This document shows, one piece after another, positions 9,344 through 20,426 of a stretch of 64,000 nt of DNA. The translations under genes were made by a program, and so were the position numbers. Source of the stretch: Flaveria trinervia (taxonomy: Eukaryota > Streptophyta > Magnoliopsida > Asterales > Asteraceae); contig CM046444.1 in NCBI GenBank assembly GCA_025506515.1, forward strand, positions 70,848,192 through 70,912,191. The letters are read 5' to 3'. A model generated the notes under the pieces. The model made no database searches, was not told where the DNA came from, and worked only from the letters and a program-made list of their open reading frames with translations. The stretch's first letter is position 1. Every line of letters begins with the position of its first letter.

Positions 9344-12300
9344 ATGGCGAGTCGGTGGACTATGAGCACTGAGCACAACATTTGTGCTCATCGGATCTGA
9401 CATCCGGAAATGCTTCAGACTTTTCTAGCATTATCACGTTTCTAAGGAGATCGAGGATCTTCCATGCCATATCGACTCCTTGTACACCATATCGCTCTAT
9501 TCAGTAGGCTTTCTGGGAAGGCGCGGTAGTTGATAGATCCTCAGAGCCACATCGCATCAGGAGTTCTATATTTGGGGAGGCAATAGAGATCACTGAGGAT
9601 GATCTTAGGATGGTGCTGCAGTTGGGGATGACTCATTGCCCCACTTGATTACACCCCCTTACTGTCCGAGGATGTTTCTTGCGAGCTATGTACTCTGGGG
9701 ACATCAACGCAGGGATGCTCAACAAGAGCAACATGTGCCCCCAGTTCAAGTACCTCGCACATGTGCTGCTGAAGTGTAGCCTCGGGAGGGAGGGTTTGAC
9801 GAGCTCTCAGATCAGATCCAAAACGCGTATGCAGCGTTGGTGCTGAACCACCCGTTCAGCTTCTCCAGGATGATCTTCACCTACCTGGTGGAGAACATTG
9901 AGGGGAAAGGGAAGGAGGGCTTCTGCATGTACCCTCGACTCATGCAGATGATTATTGACAAAAGCTCCCTTCCTTGCCAAAGAGAAGAAGGATGCAGTGA
10001 TCCCTGACGTGATGGACGACACCATATTGGGTCGTATGAAGGTCTGCAGGGGAAAGCAGGTTAAGCCCCCTATGAAGAGATTGTTTAGGCATCTGGCCCA
10101 GGAGAGTTACATGGCGCCGACAAGGTGTAAATGGTGTCACGTTGATAGTGACTCAAAGGTTGAGCAGCTACATCTCCCGGAGGATGACTCCGACGACGAT
10201 GACAGCGGTGATGCTGGAGATGCAAGGCCCACTCAACCAAGGGCCCCCACTGCTGATATAGCATCTTCGGCATCTGCCCATTATAGAGCAGAGACTGTTG
10301 GATTCCATCAGGATTTCATACCTGATGATGAGGAGGACTCAGATGAGGACCCTCTGACTCGGACTGTGGGCAGAAAAGTCGTTGCCACAAAACAAGGGCT
10401 CCGGGCGATTGGTGAACGCCCTGACGGGTCAGGAGAAGCTGACACTGATCCTACATATGCTCCCGATCAGCCATGCCGTGTTCTAGGGGGAGCATCCTCC
10501 TTGACAGGATTGAGGAAGAAAAGGATGGCTTAGCCCCACGGCATGAAGAAGAAGAAGAGGAGACTCACCTTCATCACTACCACCACCATCACTAGCACAC
10601 CTCCACCCTCCACTACTACCGTCATACCTCCACCTGTTATACTATACCACCCGCAATCTACACCACTGCCACCACCACCACCACTAGCCACCATGTTGTA
10701 CCACCATCATACCCTTCCTACACATCAGGATCACCTTTGCCTCCTAGGGGGTAGAGGAATAGATCTTGGCACTTAACCGTATGGTGCTGAGGCTGTTGGC
10801 TGCAGACGAAGAGAAGACTGCTCAGATACGTCAGCTAGTAGACCTTACTGCTGCCCAATCTTTGCAGATATCTCAGCAGGACAAGCTGATGGATGCTCAG
10901 TGTAGAGATGTCCCAACTCCGGGAGCGAATGCCCATCAGCTAAGAGGATCGAGGAGTTGGAGACCACCAACAAGACCATCATGTTGTGTCTCAAGGGATC
11001 CAAGGAAGAGCTCCTAAAGATCAAGGAAGGGATGGAGATGATAGTGATGATGATAGTGATGATGAGGATGATGATGGTGATGATGATACTGATGTTGCTG
11101 GTGATGTGGTGATGATGAAGCTGATGATGATGAAGACGACTCACCTGTTGCGAGTGCCACACCTGCCAGTGAAAGGAGGACTAAAAGAGAACAAGATCAA
11201 GGTGCCTCCACATCCGCACCGTCAGCAGAAGAGGATATCATTCAGGACAAGAGTAATACTTAGTTGTTTTTTGTTATTTAAATCATATGTATTTGAATCA
11301 TGTATCAAGATAATGTAATGAATGTTTATATTTAATGTCAATGTTTCTGTTCTAATTGTGAACTAATGATTGTTGTGTTGAATGTGTAAATCAAACAGAT
11401 TCAAACATTCAGAGGGATAAATATGATGTAGATCCCCTTCAGTAGGTCAAGACTCAATTAACCATGATTCTTAATCTGCAAGGGATCATAAGGATATCTG
11501 TGAGTTACACCCCAGAAGAGGGGGAGATAATTCATGACTTCACTGACGAGCAGTTGGCCGAAATGTTCAAACTAAATGCCGACGAGATCGTGAAAAACGA
11601 TCCAACAGTTCAAGGTGATAGTGACGACGAACTCAATGACATTGATGATATCGGGATAGAAGATGTCACTGATCAACATTATCCAGAGTACACTAACATG
11701 AAGGTAATGTGGTACCCAATCTGGGCGACAACCTTGTCAGTGAAACCTTCGAGACTCTGGATAAAATGGAAGAAGTGTCAAACAAGAAAGAAGATACAGC
11801 CCAAGCCACGGATGCTGAAGTCAATACCAAAAAGATTGAATAGGCGCGTCTTTTGAAGAAATAAGAGCCCAACGCAGCGCTACAACATCAACTGTGTACA
11901 CCAAATTGTATAAGGTCAAGAAACATCAAAAGGTGGCAGGCAGGATCATAGCGTGGGCACAATTTGAAGACCTCAACGTTTACGCTGTTAAACGTGAGAA
12001 GGGAATTGAGTACTTCAGATTCCCACACGATCTGAAGACTCTTCCAGGTTTTGAACTTAACCATTAGCAAAGTTTAAATTGCTATACGCTGACCCTCTTA
12101 AGATATCAGATGGTTTGAAGCAGCTCTAAAGAGGGAGTACCACACCAGATGGGTCAACTTCAAACCTCAATAACCAACGGGTACATCAGATGATCTGAGG
12201 TTGACACCATAACTGGCAAACCAAAAATAGTGTTGAAGTGGAGTCCACCATGTACAATGTCAAAGATCCCACTACGGGAGATGCCACAGGACTTCACTCC

Positions 12301-12610
12301 ACATTTCAAATGGTGGTACTACGATTGGAGAACGGGAGAGGCCGTGATAGTCTTGAACAGAAGTGGTACAATGGAAACCATAAGGGTGTTTGACCCAATG
12401 TGGCTAACCAACTTGTCACCAAATGATGTTTATACATTATACAAGTGGCCACTATTCAATGACTCACGAGATATTGTACAAGCTTTATAATTTCAGAATG
12501 TGATACGACTTTGTTTTTCTTTCGAGATAAATATAGGAGTCGCTAGGGAAGCTAACTACAAGAAGTTTGGGGAAATTATGAAAGATGTAAGACAGTAGAT
12601 AGATCTAGGT
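9344..12610 (+). pseudogene. Env-like third ORF of element A
   Basis: This is a long ORF downstream of pol, called env-like only by position; its function is unknown. It begins MASRWTMSTEHNICAH and is broken by many stops. A conserved motif LNHPFSFSRMIFTYLVENI lies at 9842-9898. Later come an acidic stretch near 10180-10360, a basic RKKRMA followed by a stop at 10531-10533, a proline/threonine/histidine-rich part, a possible coiled coil (10770-11030), a D/GATGAT-rich stretch and, after the intron-like insertion, VSYTPEEGEIIHDFTDEQLAEM. The C-terminal region has KWWYYDWRTGEAVIVLN and FDPMWLTNLSPNDVYTLYKW. The last open segment ends just before the polypurine tract. No signal peptide or membrane span is evident. 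Confidence 0.72.
11253..11398 (+). other. Intron-like insertion in the third ORF of element A
   Basis: A 146-bp, strongly AT-rich stretch begins GTAATACT and ends AAACAG, with AACTAATGAT as a possible branch site. Element B lacks it at the homologous site near 31475. Removing it keeps the reading frame and gives the same number of codons as B between two shared landmarks (a QDK/QGK triplet and YDV), which is what a spliced intron would do. Confidence 0.65.
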
Positions 12611-12623
12611 CCAAGGGGGATTT
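12611..12623 (+). promoter_or_regulatory. Polypurine tract of element A
   Basis: CCAAGGGGGATTT lies immediately before the LTR's TGTTGACACA. It is the expected plus-strand primer site, and B has CCAAGGGGGAGTTT in the same place. Confidence 0.85.
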
Positions 12624-13359
12624 TGTTGACACATGTGTACCTAGATCCTGATCTTAATGTAATATGTCTTGAATGTCTTACACTGATGTAGTATTGGGTA
12701 CTTAATGAAATGAGAATGTTTGATTGTGATTTGTAACGTTTAATTTTTCATTAATGAGTTGTGAAACACATATTGACTAGATTATATAGGTTTGTAATTG
12801 TTTGAATTGATGTGCATAATGTTATAATAATGAATCCATTCAAACTTGGTTAAGTGAAGTTCTCATGCGTCTGACTGGACCATGCGCCCCAACAATGGTC
12901 ATGCGTCCGAATGGCCATGCCACTGAGTGTCCATGCGCCTAAATAGTCCATACACTTGAACAACTTCATGTGACTGACTCAGTCACACGACTGAACACTC
13001 AGTCATGTGAATGGATCAACCGCATGGCTCAATCACAAGAATGAACCATGTTAATGGTTCAGTCGCCCGAATGAGCAACCCTAACCTAAAAATACAACCT
13101 AATTTGTGGAAAAACATAAGCATTGATTACACTTCGACTCCAGACGTACCTTAGCCGTCCAGAAGCCTCTAAGTTCGTACTCCAAATTCATATAACAGTA
13201 TAGATCGATTCCTAATCAATTCTTGACGTTAGATTCAATACAAAATTGTGTCTACATGCGTTCTCACTGATTGGATCGCCAATCAAATAGGATTCCGCAC
13301 TATTTGGTTTGGTTTACACGTTAATCAATAGGTATTTTGTTCAATACCAGATCCTAACA
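12624..13359 (+). repeat. 3' LTR of element A
   Basis: This 736-bp LTR starts TGTTGACACATGTG and ends GATCCTAACA; it aligns with the LTR of element B (33118-33861). Inside, 12860-13080 carries the palindromic-word array, then a TATA-like TAAAAATA at 13087-13094 (TTTAAATA in B). The array words here include CCATGCGCCTAAATAGTCC, the reverse complement of words in the gypsy LTR. No matching 5' LTR is in the window. Confidence 0.88.
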
Positions 13360-13373
13360 AGATCTAATACCAA

Positions 13374-13968
13374 TGTGAAGTCGGATGGATCGTAAACATC
13401 CGAGCATGTTCTTGACGGAAGGATAAACAACCAAAACCAAAAGTCAAATCAATAACACGAACTATCAAAATTGGTTTCATTGATAAAACCAAACGATTAT
13501 AAGCTCGTTACAACATAAGAATCAAGACTCTTAGCACGGGGAAGATCGAGCATGATCTCCCCTCTCATCCGGCAGCCCTAGGCTCCCGGGTAGACTCCCT
13601 CTCAGATCCTTAATCTCTCTACACATTGAAACTGGTATATCTAGGCCTCGGCCCATATTAGATGCGACTGGCCCGTTCGTGCGATTGGACCATGCGTATG
13701 GTTCAATCGTACGACTAGACCATGCGTATGGTTCAATCATACGACTGGACCATTCTTATTGTTCAGTCTTACGAATGCCCCAATCGCATCTCTCAGTTGC
13801 ATGTCTGGTCCATTAGCATGGCTCTGTCATACGACTGAGTCTTATTCATATATGCTCCTATGAATGACCCAGTTTCATGTGTTTTACAACATATCAAGTG
13901 TACAATATTAAGCCTAGACTATTCGACAAGCGACGAACACTATATATATGACTATATATGCTCCAACA
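13374..13968 (-). repeat. 3' LTR of the small non-autonomous element
   Basis: Read on the plus strand it begins TGTGAAGTCGG and ends TATGCTCCAACA. It carries the palindromic-word cluster at 13660-13870. The TATA site seen in its partner is degraded here to TATATCTA (13636-13643). Confidence 0.9.
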
Positions 13969-13980
13969 AATTCCCCCTTG
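13969..13980 (-). promoter_or_regulatory. Polypurine tract of the small element
   Basis: On the minus strand CCAAGGGGGAATT lies directly before the LTR start TGTTGGAGC, the position of a plus-strand primer. Confidence 0.8.
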
Positions 13981-15182
13981 GACGTTGTTTACGAATAGTA
14001 GATAACACCTCTTACAATCTTTAGACAATCTTTGCTCTGGTTGCCAATAGAATCAAACGTAAACCATATTAGCCAACATTGAAGATCCGTCAGGTTGCAA
14101 CAGTATCCCTGAAAATGAATTTAGGCACAATAGCTTTCGTTTACTTGCAGAACACCATCATAGCAGCAAGATTCCCCATATGTTTTCCAGATAATGACAT
14201 AAACAGTTTTCCATTTCTTAAATCTTCACACAGGTTACCCTGATTAACATCAACACCTGTAGAAATTCCCCCTCACATTCGGCATATCCCAATATATAGA
14301 CATTGTGCTCTCCTGGCGTCTTCACATGGTGTATTGGGCAAAAGGTTGAAGGTTCCAATCCACAGTTGACAATATCAAACAAATCAGCATGCACGTAGAT
14401 TCATCATCAGAAACCTGCTCACACCATCACTTTCTGATTGCGTCTTGAATTTCTCTATACATTGATTCCCCTAAGAATGGGAATCCTCTCTGTGCGGATA
14501 AATTTAACTTGATTGGCCCAAAGTAGTCAGATGCTCCTGACTACACCACAAAATCAGCATCGACTGCTGACATCTTCTCTTCTCTCTTTTGTGTTCCAAC
14601 TACATTCACCAATTCTGGAAGTCTGACGAATAATGGGATATACATCGAACTTATTTGACAAAAGAACCTCAGGGTGAATATGCTTTGCTCATCCTCAAAT
14701 CTATGCAAGAAGCAGTTCTAAACTCTTTTTTTTGGTCCGGAACAAATGAGGATGAGTCAATGCGGATGGCTCATTCGTGCGATTGAACATACGACTGATC
14801 GAGTCACATGATTGAACATAAGACTAATCCAGTCATACGAATGGTACATTCGCATGGTCCAGTCATACGAATGGTCCATTCGCATGGCCCAGTCGCATGA
14901 ATGGGTCTGCATGTAGATTTTCAGATCTCCAGCCGCTAGGGCTGCCCAAAACCCTAATCTTACAATTTTTACATGAAACGAACCAACATAGACATCATAA
15001 GATTCGCAGGGGTGATTGGAACGTGATTTCGAGTTCGATTTTAACATATAAACTACACACGTAACCAGATCTGAGCAAAACACGAAGAACACGAACTGGG
15101 TTTAACGTCAAGATGTTAACTTTGATCCAAAAATCAAGAGCTCGGTTGCTAGAATGATTGTTAGATCATTCCAGCAGTAACC

Positions 15183-15198
15183 TGGCTCTGATACCAAT
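15183..15198 (-). promoter_or_regulatory. Primer-binding site (initiator tRNA-Met), small element
   Basis: The minus strand reads TGGTATCAGAGCCA, complementary to the 3' end of plant initiator tRNA-Met, two bases inside the LTR. Confidence 0.9.
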
Positions 15199-15791
15199 TG
15201 TGAGGTCGGCTGGATCGATAAACATCCGAGCATGTTCTTGACGGAAGGATAAACAACCAAAACCAAAAGTCAAATCAATAACACGAACTATCAAAAATGG
15301 TTTCATTGATAAAACCTAATGATTACAAGCTCGTTACAACATAAGAATCAAGACTCTTGGCAATGGGAAGATCGAGCATGATCTCCCCTCTCATCCGGCA
15401 ACCCTAGGCTCCCGGCAGACTCCCTCTCTCAGATCCTTAATCTCTCAACACATTGAAACTGGTATATATAGGCCTCGACCCATATTAGATGTGACTATGC
15501 CCATTCGTGCGATTGGACCATACGTATGGTTCAATCGTACGACTGGACCATGCGTATTCAGTTGTACGACTGAACCATTCTGATCGTTCAGTCTTACGAA
15601 TGCCCCAATCGCATCTCTCAGTCGCACGACTGGTCCATTAGCATGGCTCAGTCGTACGACTGAGTCTCATTCATATATGATCCTACGAATGACCCAGTTT
15701 CATGTGTTTACAACATATCAAGTGTATAACATTAGCCTAGACTATTCGACAAGTGACAGACACACTATATATGACTATATATGCTCCAACA
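15199..15791 (-). repeat. 5' LTR of the small non-autonomous element
   Basis: This 593-bp partner of 13374-13968 keeps CTCAGTCGTACGACTGAG, an 18-bp perfect palindrome at 15647-15664. A TATATATA box at 15463-15470 lies just downstream of the array on the minus strand, so the array-then-TATA order holds. Confidence 0.9.
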
Positions 15792-16680
15792 TTTAACCAT
15801 TTAAACATGAAAAACACAGCGGAATGAAACCTTAATATTATGATTTGTAATATGAAAATTATGGCATATTATATAACATCAACAAATCCATGAACATAGG
15901 ATCAAATACATGTGTAAGAACTAGCTATCAAAAAGAAATAACAACCAAACAACACATACAAACTACCTTTCAGGAGCTGCTGAAAAACATGAGATATGAG
16001 GAAGAAGATGATGTTCTTGAACGACCAAAACACCAAGGAGAGGTGTCCTCAAGCTTCCATACCCACAGCATCAAGCAATGAAGTTTGTTCTTAGGATTTC
16101 TACAACAAAACCCAAAGAGAAGCCGCTGGAAATCCCCTTCCAGCCATGACTTTTCTTCAGGAAAGAAAGAGCTTTGTCTCTTTGGTCTTTTGTGTGTATG
16201 AGAGAGAAAGAGAGGGAGTGTATTTTTCTTATTATGAGTGTGTTCTTTGAAGACACAAAAGAACCAACCACCAAGAGGGGGGGGGGGCGGCCAAAAATTT
16301 CACTCAAAATGGGTTTTCCCCCCCAATTTTAATCACCCATCTTTTTAATTTGTAACAAGTCATTCATTTATTTTTATAATTAACCTTTTAATTGTATAAC
16401 TGATACACTCCATTATTATTTGATGTTATTTAACTAAATTAAATAACATTACAAATAATACTCATGAACAATATATCCTTATAAGTTGTTCCATCTCATA
16501 TACAACTTATTTGGAAAACCCATTTTCTAAATTGGTGTAATTATTTAATTGCATGATCATATCATCAATAAATATTGAAATTGGTGTTTTCTAAGCTTGT
16601 TATTGGATATGACCCGACTTGGATCATAATGTACTAACCACATCAATATTCTATGTGTCATGGGCATAAAGAATCCAACA
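15792..16680 (-). repeat. Orphan LTR-like sequence truncating element B
   Basis: This 889-bp stretch has no coding sequence. On the minus strand it starts TGTTGGATTCTTTATGCCC at 16680, an LTR-style start, and directly abuts the RT of element B. Its other end is cut by the small element. It contains GA-rich and CT-rich runs and an 11-base G homopolymer near 16276-16286. I take it as part of an LTR from an unrelated copia-type element; no partner is visible. Confidence 0.45.
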
Positions 16681-17026
16681 CTTAGCCTATGCATACTACA
16701 TGAAGATTAAGTTTATCAATTGGATGTGAAAATGCCTTTCTTCATGGTGAAATTCATGAAACAGTGTACGTTAGTCAACCCAAAGGATTTGAGGATCCTT
16801 ATCATCGGGATGGAGTTTATAAATTGGGCAAGGCTCTATACGTGCTTCATCAAGCTCCACGAGCCTGGTATGAGAAACTATCGACTCATCTGCTGAAACG
16901 TGGTTTTCGTAGAGGAGTTATTGATTGCATGTTGTTCATCTAAGAGAAAGATGATGATCTATTACTCGTACACATATATTTGGATGACATCATTTTTTGC
17001 TCCAAAAATGAAGCTTTGTGTAAGGA
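16681..17026 (+). pseudogene. pol: Element B reverse transcriptase, left part
   Basis: This covers the RT palm from the block aligned with A at 5455 to the catalytic region. Motifs include a VYVSQPKGFEDPYH equivalent, LGKALYVLHQAPRAWYEKL, and YLDDIIFCSKNEALCK, where the catalytic motif reads LDD rather than VDD. A stop occurs within the FI*EK stretch near 16942. The reading is cut at codon CK by the gypsy LTR and resumes at 25855. Confidence 0.85.
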
Positions 17027-18931
17027 TGTAAGGCCCTGTTCCCGAAGACCTCACAGTTGGTCATTCACAGCATTAAATACATTAAACATTATAAATTTGC
17101 AAGCTTAAGCAGCGGAATTATTTTAACAAAAGCCATTCATTTCATTAAAAAAACTGTTGTTGAGCAATACACTATTGTTTAACCAAATACAAAAGAATTG
17201 TATAATTGCATTACAAAACAACAGCAATAACAAGTATGAATGGGTGTCAGTCTTTTCCTACCGAGTAGCTTCACCCTCGTGCCATCCTCAGCAATGTTTA
17301 CCTGCCAACTGAAAATGTATAAAACTCAGTGTTGTTGAGCGAGTTCTAGTTTTAAAAGTAATAAAATGCTATGTGTAAGGTATACATATGAATATACTCT
17401 TTTTGTGAAATTTCATCTCTTTATACGTGAGCACGCATTAACTATACAACGAGATAATGCTTCTTCTCTTTACTATATTCCTTGTTTATTCTATACTCTT
17501 TTATCTTTATCTTTCACTGTCTATGTGGACCAATGAGCAATACCCTAAACTATATGCGCAGGGGAAACTGGTACTGGGCCCTCTGGTACCCTAATGGGCA
17601 TTGATTACTATATACAAGGCCGACCCAGTCACCTAGGGTACGCTACAAAGGTCCACCAATCTCAATTGACTGGCCCCGTGTGCATAATAGGGTAGCTAAC
17701 CCACATCACAGTTGAGCTAATGACAATATGGTCATGCACCTCCTATAAGCTTGCAAGACTCGTTAACATTTTATTTAAGTTCCACTTCTCTTCTTTATTG
17801 CTCTTTCGCTTTATTATTATTAGTAATACTTTACATTACGAAAATAAACACACCATGTAAAGTCATACACTAATAGTAATAATAATAATACGGGACAATC
17901 ATATCATGCATAAAACTAAACATTAATAAGCCCTAGTCAAACCTTGGTCAAAATCCTAATAGCACAGACTCCCAAAAATTTCGTAATAAATTCTAAGTGT
18001 TTAGGCGCACCAACACTTAACCACTTTAACACTTAGGCGCATGAACCATTCAGGTGCATGAACTATTCGGGCGTATGGTCCATTCGGACGCATGGGCACT
18101 TAGGCGCATGGTCATTCGGACGCATGAACAGTTAGGCGCATGGCCATCCAGACGAATGATCACTATCAGGACACATGGCCTGACACTTAGTCGTCCGATT
18201 ACAAATATTAGGCGCATGAACCACTATTCATGCGCATGAGTTACACTTAAAACATTTCTAAGGCATTTCCAGGCGCATGAGCCTTATTTAGGCGCATAAA
18301 CCTTCTGCTCAACTTGTTTCTAAGATATTTTCGAACCCAAACTTCAAGCCTATTTGTTCTAAGCTTACCAAGGCTATTCTAAAGATGAGCAACCTATAAG
18401 CATCTAAGAATCATCATTAAACATGGATAATACATACGGGTATACATACATAAACATTGTAAAATCGTTTAAAACCATTTTCAGCCTCAAAGAGTTTAAA
18501 ACAATTAAAACCAGGGTCTAGAAACTCACCTGGTGCAACTTTGGGTGTATCTTCCTTCTAACATGTATGCGAATGAGTTCAAACACCTAGAAATCCACCA
18601 AACACACATACACGAACACACACACACACGAACACACACATAAACACATAACCACATAACCGAGACAAAACCCATCATGAACACTTAGATACTTCGAATT
18701 CTTACCTTGAATTCTGCCTCTTCCTCTTCTTCTTCTTCAAACCCGAAAGTTTTCCTCTCTCTCTCTCTCTAATCCAATTGAAAAGGTGATGTGAAGAGAG
18801 GGTGGGTGGCCATGCCCACCTTTACACCAACTTTTTGTACTTTTGTGCCCTTTTACATTTTTAACCCCTCAACTTAGATTTATTGATGTTTCTTTCTTTT
18901 ATTTACTTTAATAGAGTAACCGGGTGTTATA
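17027..18931 (-). repeat. 3' LTR of the gypsy element
   Basis: Read on the plus strand it begins TGTAAGGCCCTG and ends GGGTGTTATA. It contains a degenerate array at about 18003-18300 built on TTAGGCGCATGAACCATTC words, short CA and CT runs near 18600 and 18755, and no coding sequence. Confidence 0.92.
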
Positions 18932-18948
18932 AGTCCACCCCCTTATTT
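18932..18948 (-). promoter_or_regulatory. Polypurine tract of the gypsy element
   Basis: The minus strand reads AAATAAGGGGGTGGACT directly before the 3' LTR. Confidence 0.8.
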
Positions 18949-18949
18949 A

Positions 18950-19392
18950 GGTTTCGTCCCCGAAACCTATTATTCCTCAAACAGACGAGGGTAATTCTGC
19001 CTCATCTCCTCCTGAGTCTCCTATGTAGATTCGGATCCCTTCCTGTGCTTCCACTGTACACGCACAACTTGAACCACTTTATTTCTCAGCCTGTTCTCTT
19101 TTCTATCGATGATTGCCACTGGTTGCTCCACATAATTGAGCCTTTCGTCTACTTCGATATCCTCCAGTGGAACAATCATGTCTTCATCAGCTAAGCACTT
19201 TCTCAGATGAGATACATGGAATGTCGGGTGAATTCCACTTAACTCATCTGGTAACTACAATCTATAGGCCACCTCTCCTACTTGAGCAATGATTTGGAAA
19301 GGGCCTATATACCATGGGCTCAACTTGCCCCACTTCCTGAATCGGATAATACCCTTCCATGGTGAGACCTTCAATATAACCCGGTCACCCAC
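18950..19392 (-). pseudogene. pol: Gypsy integrase C-terminus and chromodomain-like region
   Basis: In minus-strand frames this gives GDRVILKVSPWKG, FRKWGKLSPWYIGPFQII (the GPF/GPY motif), HPTFHVSHLRKCL, and then VQWKHRKGSESTWETQEEM, which resembles the chromodomain end of plant chromoviruses. Such a domain targets integration to particular chromatin. Stops occur, for example before LPDELSG. I favour a Tekay/Del-like lineage but cannot confirm it without a tree. Confidence 0.75.
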
Positions 19393-20300
19393 CTAGAACT
19401 CAATCGGTCTGCGTTGTTTATCAGCATACGAGTTCTGTCTATCTTTGGCTGCCTTCATGAAGACTTTAATCTTCTCAAGCTTCTCAGTCCTAGCCTCGAT
19501 TACCTCGACACTCCCCAATTCCTTCTGACCAATATCACCCCAACAAACGTGTGTTCTGCATCTCCTACCGTATAACATCTCATATTGTGGCATAGCAATG
19601 CTGGCGTGATAGTTGTTGTTGTAGGACAATTCAGCTAATGGTAAGTGGTCATCCCAACTTCCCCCAAAATCAATCACACATGCCCGAAGCATGTCTTCAA
19701 GTGTCTGAATGATCCTTTCTAACTGACCATCAGTTTGGGGATGATAAGTCGTGCTAATATGTAACCTCGTCCCCATGGCGTCGTGGATTTTCTTCCAAAA
19801 TTTAGATGTAACCGAGTGTCACAATCAGACGCAATAGACACCGGCACACCATGACGAGTTACAATTTCCCTAATGAATAGGTCAGCCAACCTCTCAGATG
19901 AATATGTCTCACGGATTGGTAGAAAGTGAGCACTCTTCGTCAGACGGTCAACAATCACCCATATGGCATCGTACCTTTTCGGAGTACGCGGCAGCTTCGT
20001 AATGAAATCCATGGTGATGTGCTCCCACTTCCATTCCGGTATATCCAAAGGTTGAATCTTCCCATATGGCTTCTGATGTTCGGCCTTTACCTGTAAGCAA
20101 TTAAGGCACTTACTCAAATACCCCACCACATCGCGCTTCATACCTGGCCACCAATAATCTTTCTTCATATCTTGATACATTTTCGTGGCACCAGGATGAA
20201 TGGAGTATCGATTCTTGTGAGCCTCATCATAATCTTCACCCGTAGATCCCCAAAACGAGGAATCCACACCAGTTCGTATCGGGTTTTAACACCAAGTGTG
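19393..20300 (-). pseudogene. pol: Gypsy integrase
   Basis: The zinc-binding HHCC region (AHKNRYSIHPG ... CLNCLQVK) is at about 20080-20220. The core follows: MDFITKLPRTPKRYDAIWVIVDRLTKSAHF, then IASDCDTRLHLNFG with the second aspartate, and after a frameshift near 19770 STTYHPQTDGQLERIIQTLEDML with the glutamate. The two parts lie in different frames, so no full enzyme can be made. Confidence 0.92.
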
Positions 20301-20426
20301 TTTTCACCCAATTCCCCAACCAGACCTCTCATTCTTTCCGAGTTAAGATGATCTTCTTTCAATGCCTCATCTTGAAACTCTTTAACTTGCTTCATCACAT
20401 CAAGGTCATGATTAGTTGATATGCCT

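Larger units (their letters stand above)
286..13359 (+). mobile_element. Copia LTR retrotransposon A (SIRE/Maximus-like) with third ORF, 5'-truncated
   Basis: Element A runs left to right: gag (474-3298), protease to RNase H (3301-6714), a conserved non-coding spacer, a hairpin array, a promoter-like block, an env-like third ORF (9344 to about 12600), a polypurine tract and one LTR (12624-13359). No 5' LTR or primer-binding site is visible before gag; instead a fragment of its palindromic-word array joins foreign integrase sequence at about 285. All coding parts have stops or frameshifts, so the copy is dead. Placement in the SIRE/Maximus lineage is inferred from the large two-knuckle gag and the third ORF downstream of pol. 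Element B is its closest relative in the window. Confidence 0.85.
13374..15791 (-). mobile_element. Small non-autonomous LTR retrotransposon
   Basis: Two LTRs of about 595 bp flank a 1230-bp internal region with no Gag or Pol. The primer-binding site lies beside the right LTR and the polypurine tract beside the left, so the element reads on the minus strand. The internal region is non-coding; 14755-14905 holds another palindromic-word cluster (TCCATTCGCATGG, CAGTCATACGAATGG). It must have relied on proteins from another element. The flanks show no convincing target duplication (ACCAA left, TTTAA right), so it has been rearranged or is part of a larger structure. Confidence 0.85.

Noticed and set aside
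10543..10776. His/Pro/Thr-rich open frame as a possible separate gene
   Set aside because: It is the low-complexity part of the third ORF of A, and the order matches B, so it is not an independent gene.
11035..11110. GATGAT microsatellite as a functional repeat
   Set aside because: It encodes the acidic tract of the third ORF and also looks like ordinary simple-sequence drift.
9344..12610. Third ORF as a true viral envelope gene
   Set aside because: I see no signal peptide, transmembrane anchor or cleavage site, so 'env-like' is kept only as a positional name.
15182..15198. Possible tRNA gene fragment
   Set aside because: Only the 14-nt complement of the tRNA-Met 3' end is present, next to an LTR, so it is a primer-binding site.
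15890..16307. Short open frames in the orphan LTR-like stretch
   Set aside because: No domain, no conservation within the window, and they lie in low-complexity purine-rich sequence.
18595..18660. CA-rich run as a regulatory site
   Set aside because: It is a simple sequence run inside the gypsy LTR, with a diverged counterpart in the other LTR.
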